From an uncultured Planctomycetota bacterium (GTDB lineage Bacteria; Planctomycetota; Planctomycetia; Pirellulales; Thermoguttaceae), in the NCBI GenBank assembly GCA_902796885.1, contig CADBQY010000061.1:1-52233 (forward strand): a stretch of DNA of 52,233 nucleotides, given 5' to 3'. This document shows, piece by piece, positions 26,931 to 36,252 of the stretch. Under the pieces are notes generated by a model that saw nothing but the letters and a program-made list of their open reading frames with translations, ran no database searches and was not told the origin of the DNA. The first letter of the stretch is position 1. Each line of letters starts with the position of its first letter. The position numbers and the translations under genes were made by a program.

Positions 26931-28175
26931 ATGCCCGAAACCGCTTTAGACCGTTTTTTACGTTATGTCCGTATCGAAACGACGTCGAAAGACGGCGTTG
27001 AGCGGGTGCCGAGCACGCCCGGACAGCTCGAGTTCGGCGCGCTTCTGGCCAACGAACTCCGCGCGATGGGCGCCGAAGACGTGTTTCAAGACGAACACGG
27101 TTACGTGACCGCGACGATCCCCGATCGGCGCCCGGCCGCGGAGCGGGCGGCGCGGCCGATTCCCGTGATGGGATGGATCGCCCATCTGGATACCGCGCCC
27201 GACACGTCCGGTAAGAACGTGAACCCGAAACTGATCGACTACAAAGGGGGACCGATTCGGCTCGAGTCGGGCGCCGAGATTCCCGAGTCGGAAGGACTCC
27301 ACTCTTGCATCGGCGATCTTCTTGTGGTGACCGACGGGACGACCCTTCTGGGGGCCGACGACAAGAGCGGCGTGGCGGCGATCATGACCGCCGCCGACCG
27401 CCTTTTGAACGGCGGCGTCGAAGGGGTTCCGTACCCTCACGGGAAGATCCGGATCGCCTTCACTCCCGACGAGGAGGTCGGACGGGGAGCCGACTTCTTC
27501 GATGTGAAAAAGTTCGGCGCCGATTTTGCCTATACGGTCGACGGCGAACTCCCCGGCGAGATCAATAAAGAGACCTTTTCCGCTGAACAGCTCCGTCTCG
27601 CGGTGACCGGCGTCGACATTCATCCGGGAACCGCCAAAGGGGTGATGGTCAACGCTTCGCGCGCCCTGGCGGGATTTGCCGCCGAACTCCCCGCCGACCG
27701 CGCCCCCGAGTCGACCGAAGGGCGCCAGCCGTATATTCATCTCTGTTCGATGACCGGCGACGTCGCCTCGGCGGAGGCGCATATCATCCTCCGCGCGTTT
27801 ACCGACGCCGAGATGGACGAAAACCGCCAGATTCTGGACGAGCTGATCGAAAGGCGGAAAGAAGCGACGCCGGGGAGCGTTTGGAGCGCGGAATATAAAA
27901 AACAGTACCCGAACATGGCCGAAGGCCTGAAGGGGCATCCCGAAATTTTAACGCGGCTCGAAGAGGCGGTTCGCCGCGCCGGCGCCGAGCCGGTCTGGAA
28001 ACCGATCCGCGGCGGGACCGACGGTTCGCGCCTGACCGAGATGGGACTGCCGACCCCGAATCTCTTTACCGGCGGGAACAACTTCCACGCGGTCACCGAG
28101 TGGCTTTCGGTCAACAAGATGGAGATTGCGGTTCAGACCCTTCTGAACCTTGCGTCCCTCGTTGCCGATCTGTAA
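26931..28175 (+). CDS. pepT: Peptidase T (tripeptide aminopeptidase)
   Basis: A 414-residue cytoplasmic M20B metallopeptidase that removes N-terminal residues from tripeptides. Zinc-site motifs in order are MGWIAHLDTAPDTSG, LLGADDKSGVAAIM, FTPDEEVGRGADFFDV and the C-terminal GGTDGSRLTEMGLPTPNLFT with NFHAVTEW. Length is normal for PepT. No signal peptide is present. The ATG at 26931 is preceded by AGAGAGAGAA and gives the family N-terminus; the open frame runs further upstream without support. The next gene, a lactate permease, starts 73 bp later beyond a GC hairpin. Confidence 0.94.
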   Translation: MPETALDRFLRYVRIETTSKDGVERVPSTPGQLEFGALLANELRAMGAEDVFQDEHGYVTATIPDRRPAAERAARPIPVMGWIAHLDTAPDTSGKNVNPKLIDYKGGPIRLESGAEIPESEGLHSCIGDLLVVTDGTTLLGADDKSGVAAIMTAADRLLNGGVEGVPYPHGKIRIAFTPDEEVGRGADFFDVKKFGADFAYTVDGELPGEINKETFSAEQLRLAVTGVDIHPGTAKGVMVNASRALAGFAAELPADRAPESTEGRQPYIHLCSMTGDVASAEAHIILRAFTDAEMDENRQILDELIERRKEATPGSVWSAEYKKQYPNMAEGLKGHPEILTRLEEAVRRAGAEPVWKPIRGGTDGSRLTEMGLPTPNLFTGGNNFHAVTEWLSVNKMEIAVQTLLNLASLVADL

Positions 28176-28187
28176 AATCGAGAAAGA

Positions 28188-28213
28188 GGCGCGGGACAGG
28201 AACGCCCCGCGCC
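28188..28213 (+). terminator. GC hairpin after pepT
   Basis: GGCGCGGG (28188-28195) pairs perfectly with CCCGCGCC (28206-28213) over a 10-base loop. No T-run follows directly (TTTTA comes 13 nt later), so termination may be partial. Confidence 0.45.
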
Positions 28214-28248
28214 GATTGACCGGCCTTTTATCTTAGAAGAGGATTCCG

Positions 28249-29880
28249 ATGCACGTCGCCTTTGTCTTACTCCCTCTTTTTGCCGCCATTGTCCTGATGA
28301 CGCTCTTGAAGGTGAAACCGGGTATTTCGCTTCTGATCGCGTGGGGGATGATGGCGTGTACTGCGCTCTTTGTCTGGCGGCTCCCCGCCGCGCAGGTGGC
28401 GGCCGCTTCGGGTCTCGGCTTTTTTAAGGCGGTCGAAATTCTCTTCATTATTTTCGGCGCGATTCTGATTCTGGAAACGCTCGCCAAAGGACGGGCGATC
28501 GAGGCGATCAACCGCGGGTTTTCGGGCGGATCGGACGATCCGCGCGTTCAGGTGATCATCATCGCCTGGCTTTTCGGCGGTCTGATCGAAGGGGCGGCGG
28601 GGTTCGGCACCCCGGCGGCCTTGGCGGCGCCTCTGCTGGTCGGACTCGGGTTTCCTCCGCTGGCCGCGGTGATGGTCGCGCTCATCTGCAACAGCGTGCC
28701 GGTTTCGTTCGGCGGGGCGGGGGTTCAGACCCACGCGGCCCTTTCGCTCATCGAGCCGGAACTACCGACGGCGGCCGGACTCGACGCCGCCGCGTTCCAG
28801 CACGGTCTTCTCGACGCCGTCACCGACTTTTTCGGACCGGCGGGACTGGCGGTCCCCGTGATCGCCGTTCTCTTTTTAACCGTCGGGTTCGGCGAGAGGA
28901 AATCGCTTCGCCCGACGCTCGAGGTCCTCCCGTTCGCCCTTTTTTCGGGACTGGCGTTCGTCGTTCCGTGGAAAATCACCGCCCATTTCGCCGGGCCGGA
29001 ACTCCCGACCCTGCTGGGCGCTTCGATCGGGCTCGTCGTCACGCTCCTGGCGGTCCGGTTCGGGTTCCTCGTTCCGAAAAAGAAATGGCGGTTCGCCGAG
29101 AAGTACCGCGCGGGAGACACCGCGCCCTCTTCGGATGAGGAAGGTGCGTCCCCCGTTCCTCTTTGGCGCGCCTGGACACCCTACGCGCTGATCATTTTGA
29201 TTCTGCTGGCGACCCGCCTTCACGTTTTCAGGATTTATCCGCTCCTGAAAAGCATCTCGTTCGACGTCCCCCTTTTGGGGGGCGACCATCCCGTGCTCTT
29301 CCGCTGCGCGTGGCTGACGAACCCGGGGATTCTGCCGTTCATCCCGGTGGCGCTCTTTTCGATTCTCCTCTTCGGGCTCCGCCGGAACGAGACCGCCGAA
29401 ATCTGGAAAACGGCGGTCCTGCGTACCGTACGCGGCCCGGCCGTCGCGCTCATCTCCGGCGTGGCGATGGTTCAGATCATGATCAACTCGTTCGGCGGCG
29501 GCGCCGGTTACGACGGGATGCTCGCCGAAACGGCCCGCGCCGCGGCCGCGTGGACCGGCGCCAAAGCGTATCCGCTTCTGGCGCCGTGGATCGGCGTTTT
29601 GGGCTCGTTCGTCTCCGGCTCCTGCACGGTCTCGAACATCCTCTTCGCGCCGCTTCAGTTCAACGCGGCCGAAAAGCTCGCCATCTCGCCGGTGGCGATC
29701 GTCGCACTCCAGCAGATCGGCGGGGCGATCGGGAACATGATCTGCGTGAACAACGTCGTCGCCGCCTGCGCGACGGTCGACGTCAAGGGTGAGGACGGAA
29801 AACTGATCCTCGTCAACAGCCTTCCGGTGGTCGTGACCACGGCGATCGTGACCGCCGCGGCGTACCTGATCGCGTTTTAG
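28249..29880 (+). CDS. L-lactate permease family transporter
   Basis: A 543-residue, highly hydrophobic protein of the LctP family, proton-coupled importers of lactate or glycolate. It has about 12-14 membrane segments. Family signatures are [34 protein letters not shown], and near the end [20 protein letters not shown] and [20 protein letters not shown]. Length matches the family. AGAAGAGGA is well placed before the ATG. No lactate dehydrogenase is beside it, so the substrate is taken from the family only. Confidence 0.92.
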   Translation: MHVAFVLLPLFAAIVLMTLLKVKPGISLLIAWGMMACTALFVWRLPAAQVAAASGLGFFKAVEILFIIFGAILILETLAKGRAIEAINRGFSGGSDDPRVQVIIIAWLFGGLIEGAAGFGTPAALAAPLLVGLGFPPLAAVMVALICNSVPVSFGGAGVQTHAALSLIEPELPTAAGLDAAAFQHGLLDAVTDFFGPAGLAVPVIAVLFLTVGFGERKSLRPTLEVLPFALFSGLAFVVPWKITAHFAGPELPTLLGASIGLVVTLLAVRFGFLVPKKKWRFAEKYRAGDTAPSSDEEGASPVPLWRAWTPYALIILILLATRLHVFRIYPLLKSISFDVPLLGGDHPVLFRCAWLTNPGILPFIPVALFSILLFGLRRNETAEIWKTAVLRTVRGPAVALISGVAMVQIMINSFGGGAGYDGMLAETARAAAAWTGAKAYPLLAPWIGVLGSFVSGSCTVSNILFAPLQFNAAEKLAISPVAIVALQQIGGAIGNMICVNNVVAACATVDVKGEDGKLILVNSLPVVVTTAIVTAAAYLIAF

Positions 29881-29950
29881 ACGGCCGGGCGCGCTCGGCG
29901 TCCTTAACGTTTCTCTAAAATCCTAATATTTTTGGGAAGACGAAAAATCA

Positions 29951-31465
29951 ATGTTCAGACGATTCTTTCTCTACGTGTTTCTAGCCGCCGCGGGCGCGTT
30001 CGCCGCGGCGGCGCCGGCCGAGGACGCCGCGCCTGAAGTTCTCGACGTCGGTTCCGACTGGCAGCTCTTTCTCGACGACTGGCTGGTCGGCTCGCTTGAA
30101 AACGTCGAGCTGACGGTTCATCGGCCGCAAAGAAAAGAGCTCTCGGCCGAGTTCGGCGACCTTCCCTGGGACGGCGACAGCGCGGGGTATTTTACGATCA
30201 TGAACGACGGCTCGCGGTACCACATGTACTACCACGCCTGGGGACAGAATTCGGGAGAGCCCCTTTCGATCGCCTATCTGCGCAGCGACGACGGAATTCA
30301 CTGGGAACGGCCGAACCTGGGGATCTGCGAGTTTCAGGGCTCGAAAGAGAACAACATCGTGATGTTCGGACTGCGCGACTACAAAAATCACGACTTCAAC
30401 CCGTTCGTCGACACGCGGCCGGGAACGCCGCCCGAAGCGAAATACAAGGCGGTCGGTTTTCTCTACGACGGAAAAGAGGGGAACGGTCTTTTCGCGTTCC
30501 AGTCGGCCGACGCGGTTCACTGGACCGAGATCAAGCCGGGCCCCGTCTTCACCGGACATCCGTTCGACACGCAGAACGTGGCGTTCTGGTCCGAGAAGGA
30601 GAACCGATACGTCCTCTATTACCGCGAGTTCCGCGACGGATTCCGCGTGATTTGCCGGGCGGTTTCGGACAACTTCACCGACTGGACCGACGAGGGGGAG
30701 ATCGTCTTTCGGGAAGGGGAAGGCCCCACCAAAGAGACGCAGTTCTATACAAATCAGATTTTTCCCTACTACAGGAATAAAAATCTTTACATCGGGTTTC
30801 CCGCGCGCTACACCGACCGCGGCGAAGTTCCCGGAACCTGGGATCTGCCGGAACCGGATCAGCGGAAGGAACGGATGACGATCGAGCCGCGTCTGGGAAC
30901 CGCCGTGACCGATTCGGTTTACATCGCCAGCCGGGACGGGATTCACTTTACGCAGAGCAACGACGTTTTTCTCGCGCCGGGACTGAGAACCAAACACAAT
31001 TGGTTTTACGGCGACAATTACATCGCCTGGACGATGATCGAAACCGATTCGCCCGACGACGATTCGCCCCGCGAACTTTCGCTTTACGCGACCGAGTCGT
31101 ACGGTACCGGCGGGGATTCGCGCCTGCGCCGGTATGCGCTCCGGATCGACGGATTCGGCTCGCTCCGCGCCAAGTCGAAACTCGGCCGCGCCGAGACCAA
31201 ACCGCTCGTCTTCGGGGGGAAAGAGTTGCGGCTGAACGTCGCCACGAGCGGCGCGGGGAGTCTGCGGGTCGAAATCTGCGGTCTCGACGGCCGGCCGCTG
31301 GACGGCTATTCGTTCGGCGACTGCGAAGCGGTCTATGGCGATTCGATCGAGAAGAAAGTCTCGTGGAACGGGAAGAGCGATCTTTCGGCGCTCGCCGGCC
31401 GGCCGGTGATTCTGCGGTTTCAGATGAAGGAGACCGACCTCTATTCGCTTCGGTTCGCCGAGTAA
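29951..31465 (+). CDS. Secreted beta-propeller protein, GH32/43-like pattern
   Basis: A 504-residue exported protein; the signal peptide is FLYVFLAAAGAFAAAAPA. Repeated blade-like motifs with Tyr/Trp and Asp are characteristic of five-bladed propeller glycosidases: GSRYHMYYHAWG, IAYLRSDDGIHWERPNLGI, AFQSADAVHWTEIKPG, RYVLYYREFRDGFRVICRA, VYIASRDGIHFTQSND. The last about 120 residues form a beta-sandwich-like region (LRLNVATSGAGSLRVEICGL). Similar proteins are common in glycan-degrading PVC bacteria. I cannot place it in a numbered family or name a substrate. It is convergent with holB, 49 bp away, with no clear hairpin between. Confidence 0.75.
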   Translation: MFRRFFLYVFLAAAGAFAAAAPAEDAAPEVLDVGSDWQLFLDDWLVGSLENVELTVHRPQRKELSAEFGDLPWDGDSAGYFTIMNDGSRYHMYYHAWGQNSGEPLSIAYLRSDDGIHWERPNLGICEFQGSKENNIVMFGLRDYKNHDFNPFVDTRPGTPPEAKYKAVGFLYDGKEGNGLFAFQSADAVHWTEIKPGPVFTGHPFDTQNVAFWSEKENRYVLYYREFRDGFRVICRAVSDNFTDWTDEGEIVFREGEGPTKETQFYTNQIFPYYRNKNLYIGFPARYTDRGEVPGTWDLPEPDQRKERMTIEPRLGTAVTDSVYIASRDGIHFTQSNDVFLAPGLRTKHNWFYGDNYIAWTMIETDSPDDDSPRELSLYATESYGTGGDSRLRRYALRIDGFGSLRAKSKLGRAETKPLVFGGKELRLNVATSGAGSLRVEICGLDGRPLDGYSFGDCEAVYGDSIEKKVSWNGKSDLSALAGRPVILRFQMKETDLYSLRFAE

Positions 31466-31514
31466 AACCGGCGGGATATTTCGAAAAGAGGGAAACCGAT
31501 CGCGCCAGGACGAG

Positions 31515-32690
31515 CTACCGGACGTCGGCCAGCCACGCTTCGACGATGTAGGCGAGGTTTCCCATCCGGTCGATCTGCTCGATCGCCTCGACGGTCCGTT
31601 CGGCGCAGCGGACCGCGCGGTCGGGGTCGGGCCGGTTTTTCGCCGCCTGGCGGAGCTCGGTGCCCGACTCGATATTTCCGGCCAACGGCGAGGTGTCCCC
31701 CGTCAGGACGCGGGTTAGGTCGCGGTAGAATCGCGCCGCCCGCGACAGGACCAGCGCCAGACGGCGGCGTTTGATCTCCCCGTCGCTCGTCTTGTCTTTC
31801 TCTTTCCTTTTTTCGTCGACAAATTCCATCACTCTTTTCGAAAAGGAGAGCGTGTCGACGCGCTCCTGCGCGAGATTCCTATAGAGTTCGGGCCGGAACT
31901 GCTCGAGCGACTGGTTTTGGAATTCGATCGCGTTTTTACACGAGCCGTCGGCGTAGCGCGCCAGACGTTTCGCCTCGTCGAAATCGGCGGCGATTCCGCG
32001 CCGGATCAGGACTTCCGAAAGGTCGCGCGTCGAAAGGGGGAGGAAACGAACCGACTGACATCGGGAGCGGATCGTCGGGAGCTGCTTGGCCGGACTGGTG
32101 CCGATCAGGATGATGACCGCCCCGCGCGGCGGTTCTTCCAGCGTTTTTAAGAGGGAGTTCGCGCTCTCTTCGTTCAGGGTGTCGGCGTCATCGATGACCG
32201 CGACCTTACGGGTCCCCAGATAAGGGGTGCGGAAGATATTGTAACAGAGTCCCTCCCGGCCGCGGTTTTCTTTCGGACCGGCCAACAGCTCGATCGGTAT
32301 CTGCGCGCGCTCGGGCGGTTTGGCGACGTAGTAGAAGTCGGGGTGGTTCGGAATCGCGAGAGCGGCCGGCTCGTCCGGCTCGTCCGGCTTGGCGGGGGAC
32401 GGGGCCGCGCGGCGGCCTTTGGCCGAGGGCGTTTTTTTCGCCGAAACGGTTTCGTCTTGGATCGGCTTCGGTTTCAGACTGAAAAGACGGCACGATTCGC
32501 ATTCCCCGCAGGGGGCGAACCCGTCGGGGGAAAGGCAGAGGATCGTCTTGGCCAGCTGAAAGGCGAACGTGCGTTTGCCGATCCCCTCCGGACCGGTAAA
32601 GAGGAAGCTCCCCTCCAGCCGCCCGCGGGAAAACGCGCGGGAGAACATTTCGGCGACGCGGTCGTGTCCTTCAATCTCTTGCCAGCTCAT
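31515..32690 (-). CDS. holB: DNA polymerase III delta-prime subunit
   Basis: A 391-residue clamp-loader AAA+ protein. It starts MSWQEIEGHDRVAEMFSRAF, has Walker A FTGPEGIGKRTFAFQL and a zinc-binding cysteine set in PCGECESCRLF. The Walker B-like VAVIDDADTLNEESANSLLK is followed by LEEPPRGAVIILIGTS and the sensor-type TIRSRCQSVRF. An insertion of about 50 Lys/Pro/Ala-rich residues sits after the zinc module. The ATG at 32690 overlaps the birA stop (ATGA), so the two are translationally coupled. The longer open frame upstream of this start belongs to another frame over birA. Confidence 0.92.
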   Translation of the reverse strand: MSWQEIEGHDRVAEMFSRAFSRGRLEGSFLFTGPEGIGKRTFAFQLAKTILCLSPDGFAPCGECESCRLFSLKPKPIQDETVSAKKTPSAKGRRAAPSPAKPDEPDEPAALAIPNHPDFYYVAKPPERAQIPIELLAGPKENRGREGLCYNIFRTPYLGTRKVAVIDDADTLNEESANSLLKTLEEPPRGAVIILIGTSPAKQLPTIRSRCQSVRFLPLSTRDLSEVLIRRGIAADFDEAKRLARYADGSCKNAIEFQNQSLEQFRPELYRNLAQERVDTLSFSKRVMEFVDEKRKEKDKTSDGEIKRRRLALVLSRAARFYRDLTRVLTGDTSPLAGNIESGTELRQAAKNRPDPDRAVRCAERTVEAIEQIDRMGNLAYIVEAWLADVR

Positions 32691-33268
32691 GGAAAAAGGC
32701 GCTGCGTAAGTTCCGTGACGAACGAAAGGGGGTCGAGAGGGGCGCCCAGCGTCTCTTCGACGGAAACGTATCGCTCCCGAAGCTCTTCGGGAACGGGGAC
32801 CGACGGGCGATTTAAGTTGATTCCGATCCCGACGATCACCGTTTCGGGGGCGGGGGACTCGATCAGAATCCCGCAGACTTTTCGGCCGTTGAGGAGGACG
32901 TCGTTCGGGTGTTTGACGCGGACTGAAAACGGTTTCTTTTTTTGCCCCCGTGGGCGAAGCGTTTGCGCGACCGCCGAGGCGGCCGCGACGGAAAGTTCGA
33001 CCGATTCCCCCGCCGCCAGACCGAAATCGCTCCGCCGGGCGGCATAGGAAAGGAAAAGCCCGCCGTCGGGTGACCACCACGTGTGATCGCCCCGCCCGCG
33101 GCCGGCGGTCTGACGGTCGGCCGCAAAAAGGACCGGGCCGGTCAGGGGCGTCCGCTTCCGCCGCAGGTAGACGCGCGCCCGATCGTTGGTCGAGGCGATT
33201 TCGGCGTAGCGAAAGACCTTGACCAAGGGCGTTTCTGCGGTAAGTCTGCTCCAGTTCGACGGGGTCAT
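32687..33268 (-). CDS. birA: Biotin-[acetyl-CoA-carboxylase] ligase, short form
   Basis: A 193-residue biotin protein ligase that attaches biotin to the carboxylase carrier. Catalytic motifs are present: STNDRARVYL, TAGRGRGDHTWWSPDGGLFL and VKHPNDVLLNGRKVCGILIE, where KHPNDV replaces the usual KWPNDV. There is no N-terminal DNA-binding domain, so it cannot be a biotin repressor. It also ends soon after the catalytic core (FVTELTQRLFP) without the usual C-terminal cap domain of about 50 residues. A TATAAT box lies six bases before the ATG, so the mRNA may be leaderless. It overlaps holB by 4 bp. Confidence 0.9.
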   Translation of the reverse strand: MTPSNWSRLTAETPLVKVFRYAEIASTNDRARVYLRRKRTPLTGPVLFAADRQTAGRGRGDHTWWSPDGGLFLSYAARRSDFGLAAGESVELSVAAASAVAQTLRPRGQKKKPFSVRVKHPNDVLLNGRKVCGILIESPAPETVIVGIGINLNRPSVPVPEELRERYVSVEETLGAPLDPLSFVTELTQRLFP

Positions 33269-33274
33269 GTCCCG

Positions 33275-33280
33275 ATTATA
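33275..33280 (-). promoter_or_regulatory. -10 box close to the birA start
   Basis: The minus strand reads GGGTATAATCGGGACATG. A start 6-7 nt after TATAAT would fall on or next to the ATG, giving a leaderless message. No good -35 box is visible at 16-18 bp. Confidence 0.4.
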
Positions 33281-33352
33281 CCCGATTCGGCGGAGGGAAG
33301 GAAGGGTTTCGCCCGTTTTCGTCTTCTCGGAACCGCCTTTAATAAATATCCC

Positions 33353-33381
33353 TTGACCCGTTTTTGCGATTTCTGTATTCT
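33353..33381 (+). promoter_or_regulatory. Vegetative promoter for the outer-membrane barrel pair
   Basis: TTGACC-N17-TATTCT, ideal spacing. Predicted start near 33388, about 28 nt before the ATG at 33416, with TGAGG as ribosome site. Confidence 0.7.
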
Positions 33382-33415
33382 TTCGGCGGTTATTTCATCA
33401 TTCACTGAGGTTTTT

Positions 33416-34765
33416 ATGTTCGGAGTTCAGAAAAAACGCGGTTTTCTGCGGTTCGCGGCGGGTTTGCTCTTCGCGGCCGCGGCGCTTTTCGCCCTCTCCG
33501 CGGCTTCGCTTTTCGCCGATGGTTTTTATACCGAATATTTCACGCTGACGGCGACGCCCGTCGATCTTGCTGCCGGCCGCATGCCGATCGTCTCACCGGC
33601 CGATTATCTCGATGCCGCCGAAAGTTCTCCTTTCAGCGTTGAGGCGTCCGATAGGAGTTCGCTCGGCGACTCCGACGATATCGATTTCGCTTCGCTGGCC
33701 TTTTCCGATTCCCTGACGATTCTCGGCCAGGATTACGGTTACTGGAGCGCGGTTCAGACCTCGCCGATTTTCGTCGCGCAGTCGACTTCGGGTCTTTCGG
33801 CGGCCGATCAGGCGCCGACGCTCGGAGCGGTCGGCAGCTCGCCGTATTCGACCACGACGGTCGCCCCGCCCCTCGACGCCGGGACGCTGACCCCCTCGTC
33901 GGGAACGATCGCCCCGCCGGCGCCGGTCGACTCAAACCCCAACTTTTTCAGTCAGCCGGTTCAGACGATGAAACGGTTCTGGGAAGGGACGTCGGCGCAT
34001 TATACGTTCATTCCGAAGCGGAAGAACGTCGGGCTGGGGATGCACGATTTCGATTTCAATATGCAGTTCAATTTCCCCTGCAAGTGCATTCCCCATTCGG
34101 CCCAGGACGGGGCGAGCGGGTACTGGTATTTATCGCCGAACTTCGGGCTTCAGCTCTGGGACATGCCCGATCTGCCCGTACACGCGATGACGAGCCAGAC
34201 TTTCGACGCTTCGCTCGGGTTCGGGTTCGCGCCCCAGTTCACCGACACTTTCGGCGGCGACATCTGGGTTCAGGTCGGAGTCGCCTCGTCGTTCAAAAAG
34301 ATCAATCGTCACGCCTTCTTCATTCGCGGCCGCGGCCTGGCGAAGATACGGATCAACGAGTACATCACGGCGCTGGGCGGGGTCACCTACTACGGGCGGA
34401 ACCGGTTCAAACTTCTCCCCACGGGGGGGATTCATTGGGTCCCGAACGAAAAGAACGACTGGTACCTTGTTTTCCCGAACCCGCGCCTTTCGCACTATAT
34501 CGCCAACATGAACGAAACCAAGTGGTGGGTCTATCTCCAGGGGGATATCGGCGGCGGCCGCTGGTTCACCAAAGACGTCGACGGATCGTATAACGTCGAC
34601 TACAACGATTACCGCGTCGGGCTCGGCCTGCAGTTCGAGTGTCCTTCGGGGTTCAAGGGCGAATTCGAGGTCGGCGGCGCGTTCGCCCGGCAGCTCTACG
34701 CCTTTAAACAGGCCTACTACAAACCGAAGGCTTCCGTCTATCTGCAGGCAGGATTTGCGTTCTAA
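33416..34765 (+). CDS. Outer-membrane beta-barrel protein (first of a pair)
   Basis: A 449-residue exported protein. The signal peptide covers MFGVQKKRGFLRF through AASLFA. Residues about 25-180 are Ser/Thr/Pro/Ala-rich and probably disordered. From about 185 the sequence alternates polar and aromatic residues in short strands (HDFDFNMQFNF, GYWYLSPNFGLQLW, DASLGFGFAPQF, WVQVGVASSF, HAFFIRGRGLAKI, WWVYLQGDIGGGRWF, DYRVGLGLQFE). It ends SVYLQAGFAF, the terminal aromatic residue expected of barrels inserted by BamA. It resembles the porin-like barrel proteins of Planctomycetota, but the exact family is unsure. The ATG at 33416 is chosen for the signal peptide. The stop touches the next gene's start. 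Confidence 0.75.
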   Translation: MFGVQKKRGFLRFAAGLLFAAAALFALSAASLFADGFYTEYFTLTATPVDLAAGRMPIVSPADYLDAAESSPFSVEASDRSSLGDSDDIDFASLAFSDSLTILGQDYGYWSAVQTSPIFVAQSTSGLSAADQAPTLGAVGSSPYSTTTVAPPLDAGTLTPSSGTIAPPAPVDSNPNFFSQPVQTMKRFWEGTSAHYTFIPKRKNVGLGMHDFDFNMQFNFPCKCIPHSAQDGASGYWYLSPNFGLQLWDMPDLPVHAMTSQTFDASLGFGFAPQFTDTFGGDIWVQVGVASSFKKINRHAFFIRGRGLAKIRINEYITALGGVTYYGRNRFKLLPTGGIHWVPNEKNDWYLVFPNPRLSHYIANMNETKWWVYLQGDIGGGRWFTKDVDGSYNVDYNDYRVGLGLQFECPSGFKGEFEVGGAFARQLYAFKQAYYKPKASVYLQAGFAF

Positions 34766-36235
34766 ATGCGTCGTCTACTACCCCTCGCGCTGCCGCTGGC
34801 TCTTCTTCTTTTTGTCGCCGCGCGGGAACTTTCGGCGCAGACCGCGGTCAAGAGCGGTTTCGGTTATACCAACTACACGCCTCCCGCTCCCGGTCTGGTC
34901 GGCTACACGAATCGCCGCGCGCCGAAGAAAAAGACCGCTTCCCCCTCCGAACTGGTCGCCCCCCCCGAGATCCTTCCCGATACGTACAGCGGCGCCGGGT
35001 CGGCGTTTGGACAGCCGTCGCGCGGCGCGGGAGTGACGCCCGAATTTCCGTATCTTTCCCGGATCTTGTTCGGCGCGGTTCCGACGAACCGCGCCGTGCG
35101 GACCGCGGCGGTCGCGCACCCGTCGGCGGGCGCCGGAGGATTTCTGTCCGACGGCGGGTTTGTTCCCGAGACGGAGCCTTCGGCGTTCGATGCGGGCGGG
35201 GCGAACACCTATATTCTGACGTCGGGGCAACCGGCCGCTCAGACGGCGGGCTTCGGCGGCGATCTTCCCCGTCTCCCTGCGCCGGTCCTCGACGCGCCCC
35301 CGGCGGGATACTATTCGGCGATCGGCGAAGACGGACAGCTCGAGGAACCCGAATCCCTTTCGTCTTTTTTTGTGACGCCGATCGTTCGCCGGCCCGGTTT
35401 CTTTCAGCAGGTTCGCGGTCTGGCCGAGTATATCCCGAACGTCGGGCGGCGGCGCAGCGGCATGACGACGTTCGGCGGCGCGGCGCGTTTCGCCTTTCCG
35501 TTCCCCGACGCGAATCATCCCCTGATGATCACGCCCCACTTTTCGTGGACCGACCTTTCGACGACCCGGGATCTCGAGCCGGTTTTCGGCGAGAAAGTCG
35601 GTCTGTATACCGCCGGGCTTCAAGCCGACCTTTTCCTTCCCCTCTCCCCCTGTTTTCTCCTCGACGCGGGGTTCGGCGCCTCGTGGAACTCGGATTTCAA
35701 GACCGGTTCGAACGACGCGCTCCGTCTGACGGGACAGGTGGTCGGCATTTTCAAGATGTGTCAGACCGCGCGGATTCTTCTCGGCGCGTCGTATCAGAAT
35801 ATCGCGAACTGGCGCGTGATTCCGGTCTTTGGGATCGGGTGGCGCCCGGACGACGACTCCTACGTCGACGCGACCTTTCCGAAAGCGAAGGCCGCGCGGC
35901 GGATCACCTGGCTGCAGGGGCTCCCCGAAGCCTACGAGGGGAATTCCCCGTACTGGATTTACGTGACCGGCGAAGTGAACGGGAACCGCTGGTCGATCAG
36001 ACCGGACGGCCCGCGTCGGGACGAGTGGGGCACGAACGCCCTGGTCACCTATTACGACTACCGGATTTTGGGCGGACTCGAAAAGAGACTCGTCGGCGAC
36101 GTCAACTGGGCGGTCGAGGGGGGGCTCGTCTTTTCGCGGCATCTGGAATACGAAGGGTGGACTCCGGCCGGGTATGCCGACGGGAATATCCACCCGAAAC
36201 CGGCGGGCGTGGTTCGGCTCCGCGTCGATTACTGA
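34766..36235 (+). CDS. Outer-membrane beta-barrel protein (second of a pair)
   Basis: A 489-residue exported protein that starts at the base after the previous stop (TAAATG), so translation is coupled. Signal peptide: MRRLLPLALPLALLLFVAAR ending near LSAQ. About 190 low-complexity Pro/Ala/Gly residues follow. The C-terminal half has the same plan as the preceding gene: RFAFPFPDANHPLMITPHFSW, LDAGFGASWNSDF, RILLGASYQNIANWRVIPVF, YWIYVTGEVNGNRWSI, YYDYRILGGLEKRL, ending VVRLRVDY with a terminal aromatic. Shared features such as a ligand-like tract before WSIRPDG/WFTKDVDG suggest the two are distant paralogues. Likely partners in the outer membrane; cargo unknown. Confidence 0.75.
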   Translation: MRRLLPLALPLALLLFVAARELSAQTAVKSGFGYTNYTPPAPGLVGYTNRRAPKKKTASPSELVAPPEILPDTYSGAGSAFGQPSRGAGVTPEFPYLSRILFGAVPTNRAVRTAAVAHPSAGAGGFLSDGGFVPETEPSAFDAGGANTYILTSGQPAAQTAGFGGDLPRLPAPVLDAPPAGYYSAIGEDGQLEEPESLSSFFVTPIVRRPGFFQQVRGLAEYIPNVGRRRSGMTTFGGAARFAFPFPDANHPLMITPHFSWTDLSTTRDLEPVFGEKVGLYTAGLQADLFLPLSPCFLLDAGFGASWNSDFKTGSNDALRLTGQVVGIFKMCQTARILLGASYQNIANWRVIPVFGIGWRPDDDSYVDATFPKAKAARRITWLQGLPEAYEGNSPYWIYVTGEVNGNRWSIRPDGPRRDEWGTNALVTYYDYRILGGLEKRLVGDVNWAVEGGLVFSRHLEYEGWTPAGYADGNIHPKPAGVVRLRVDY

Positions 36236-36252
36236 AAGACCCCGAGGTTTCG

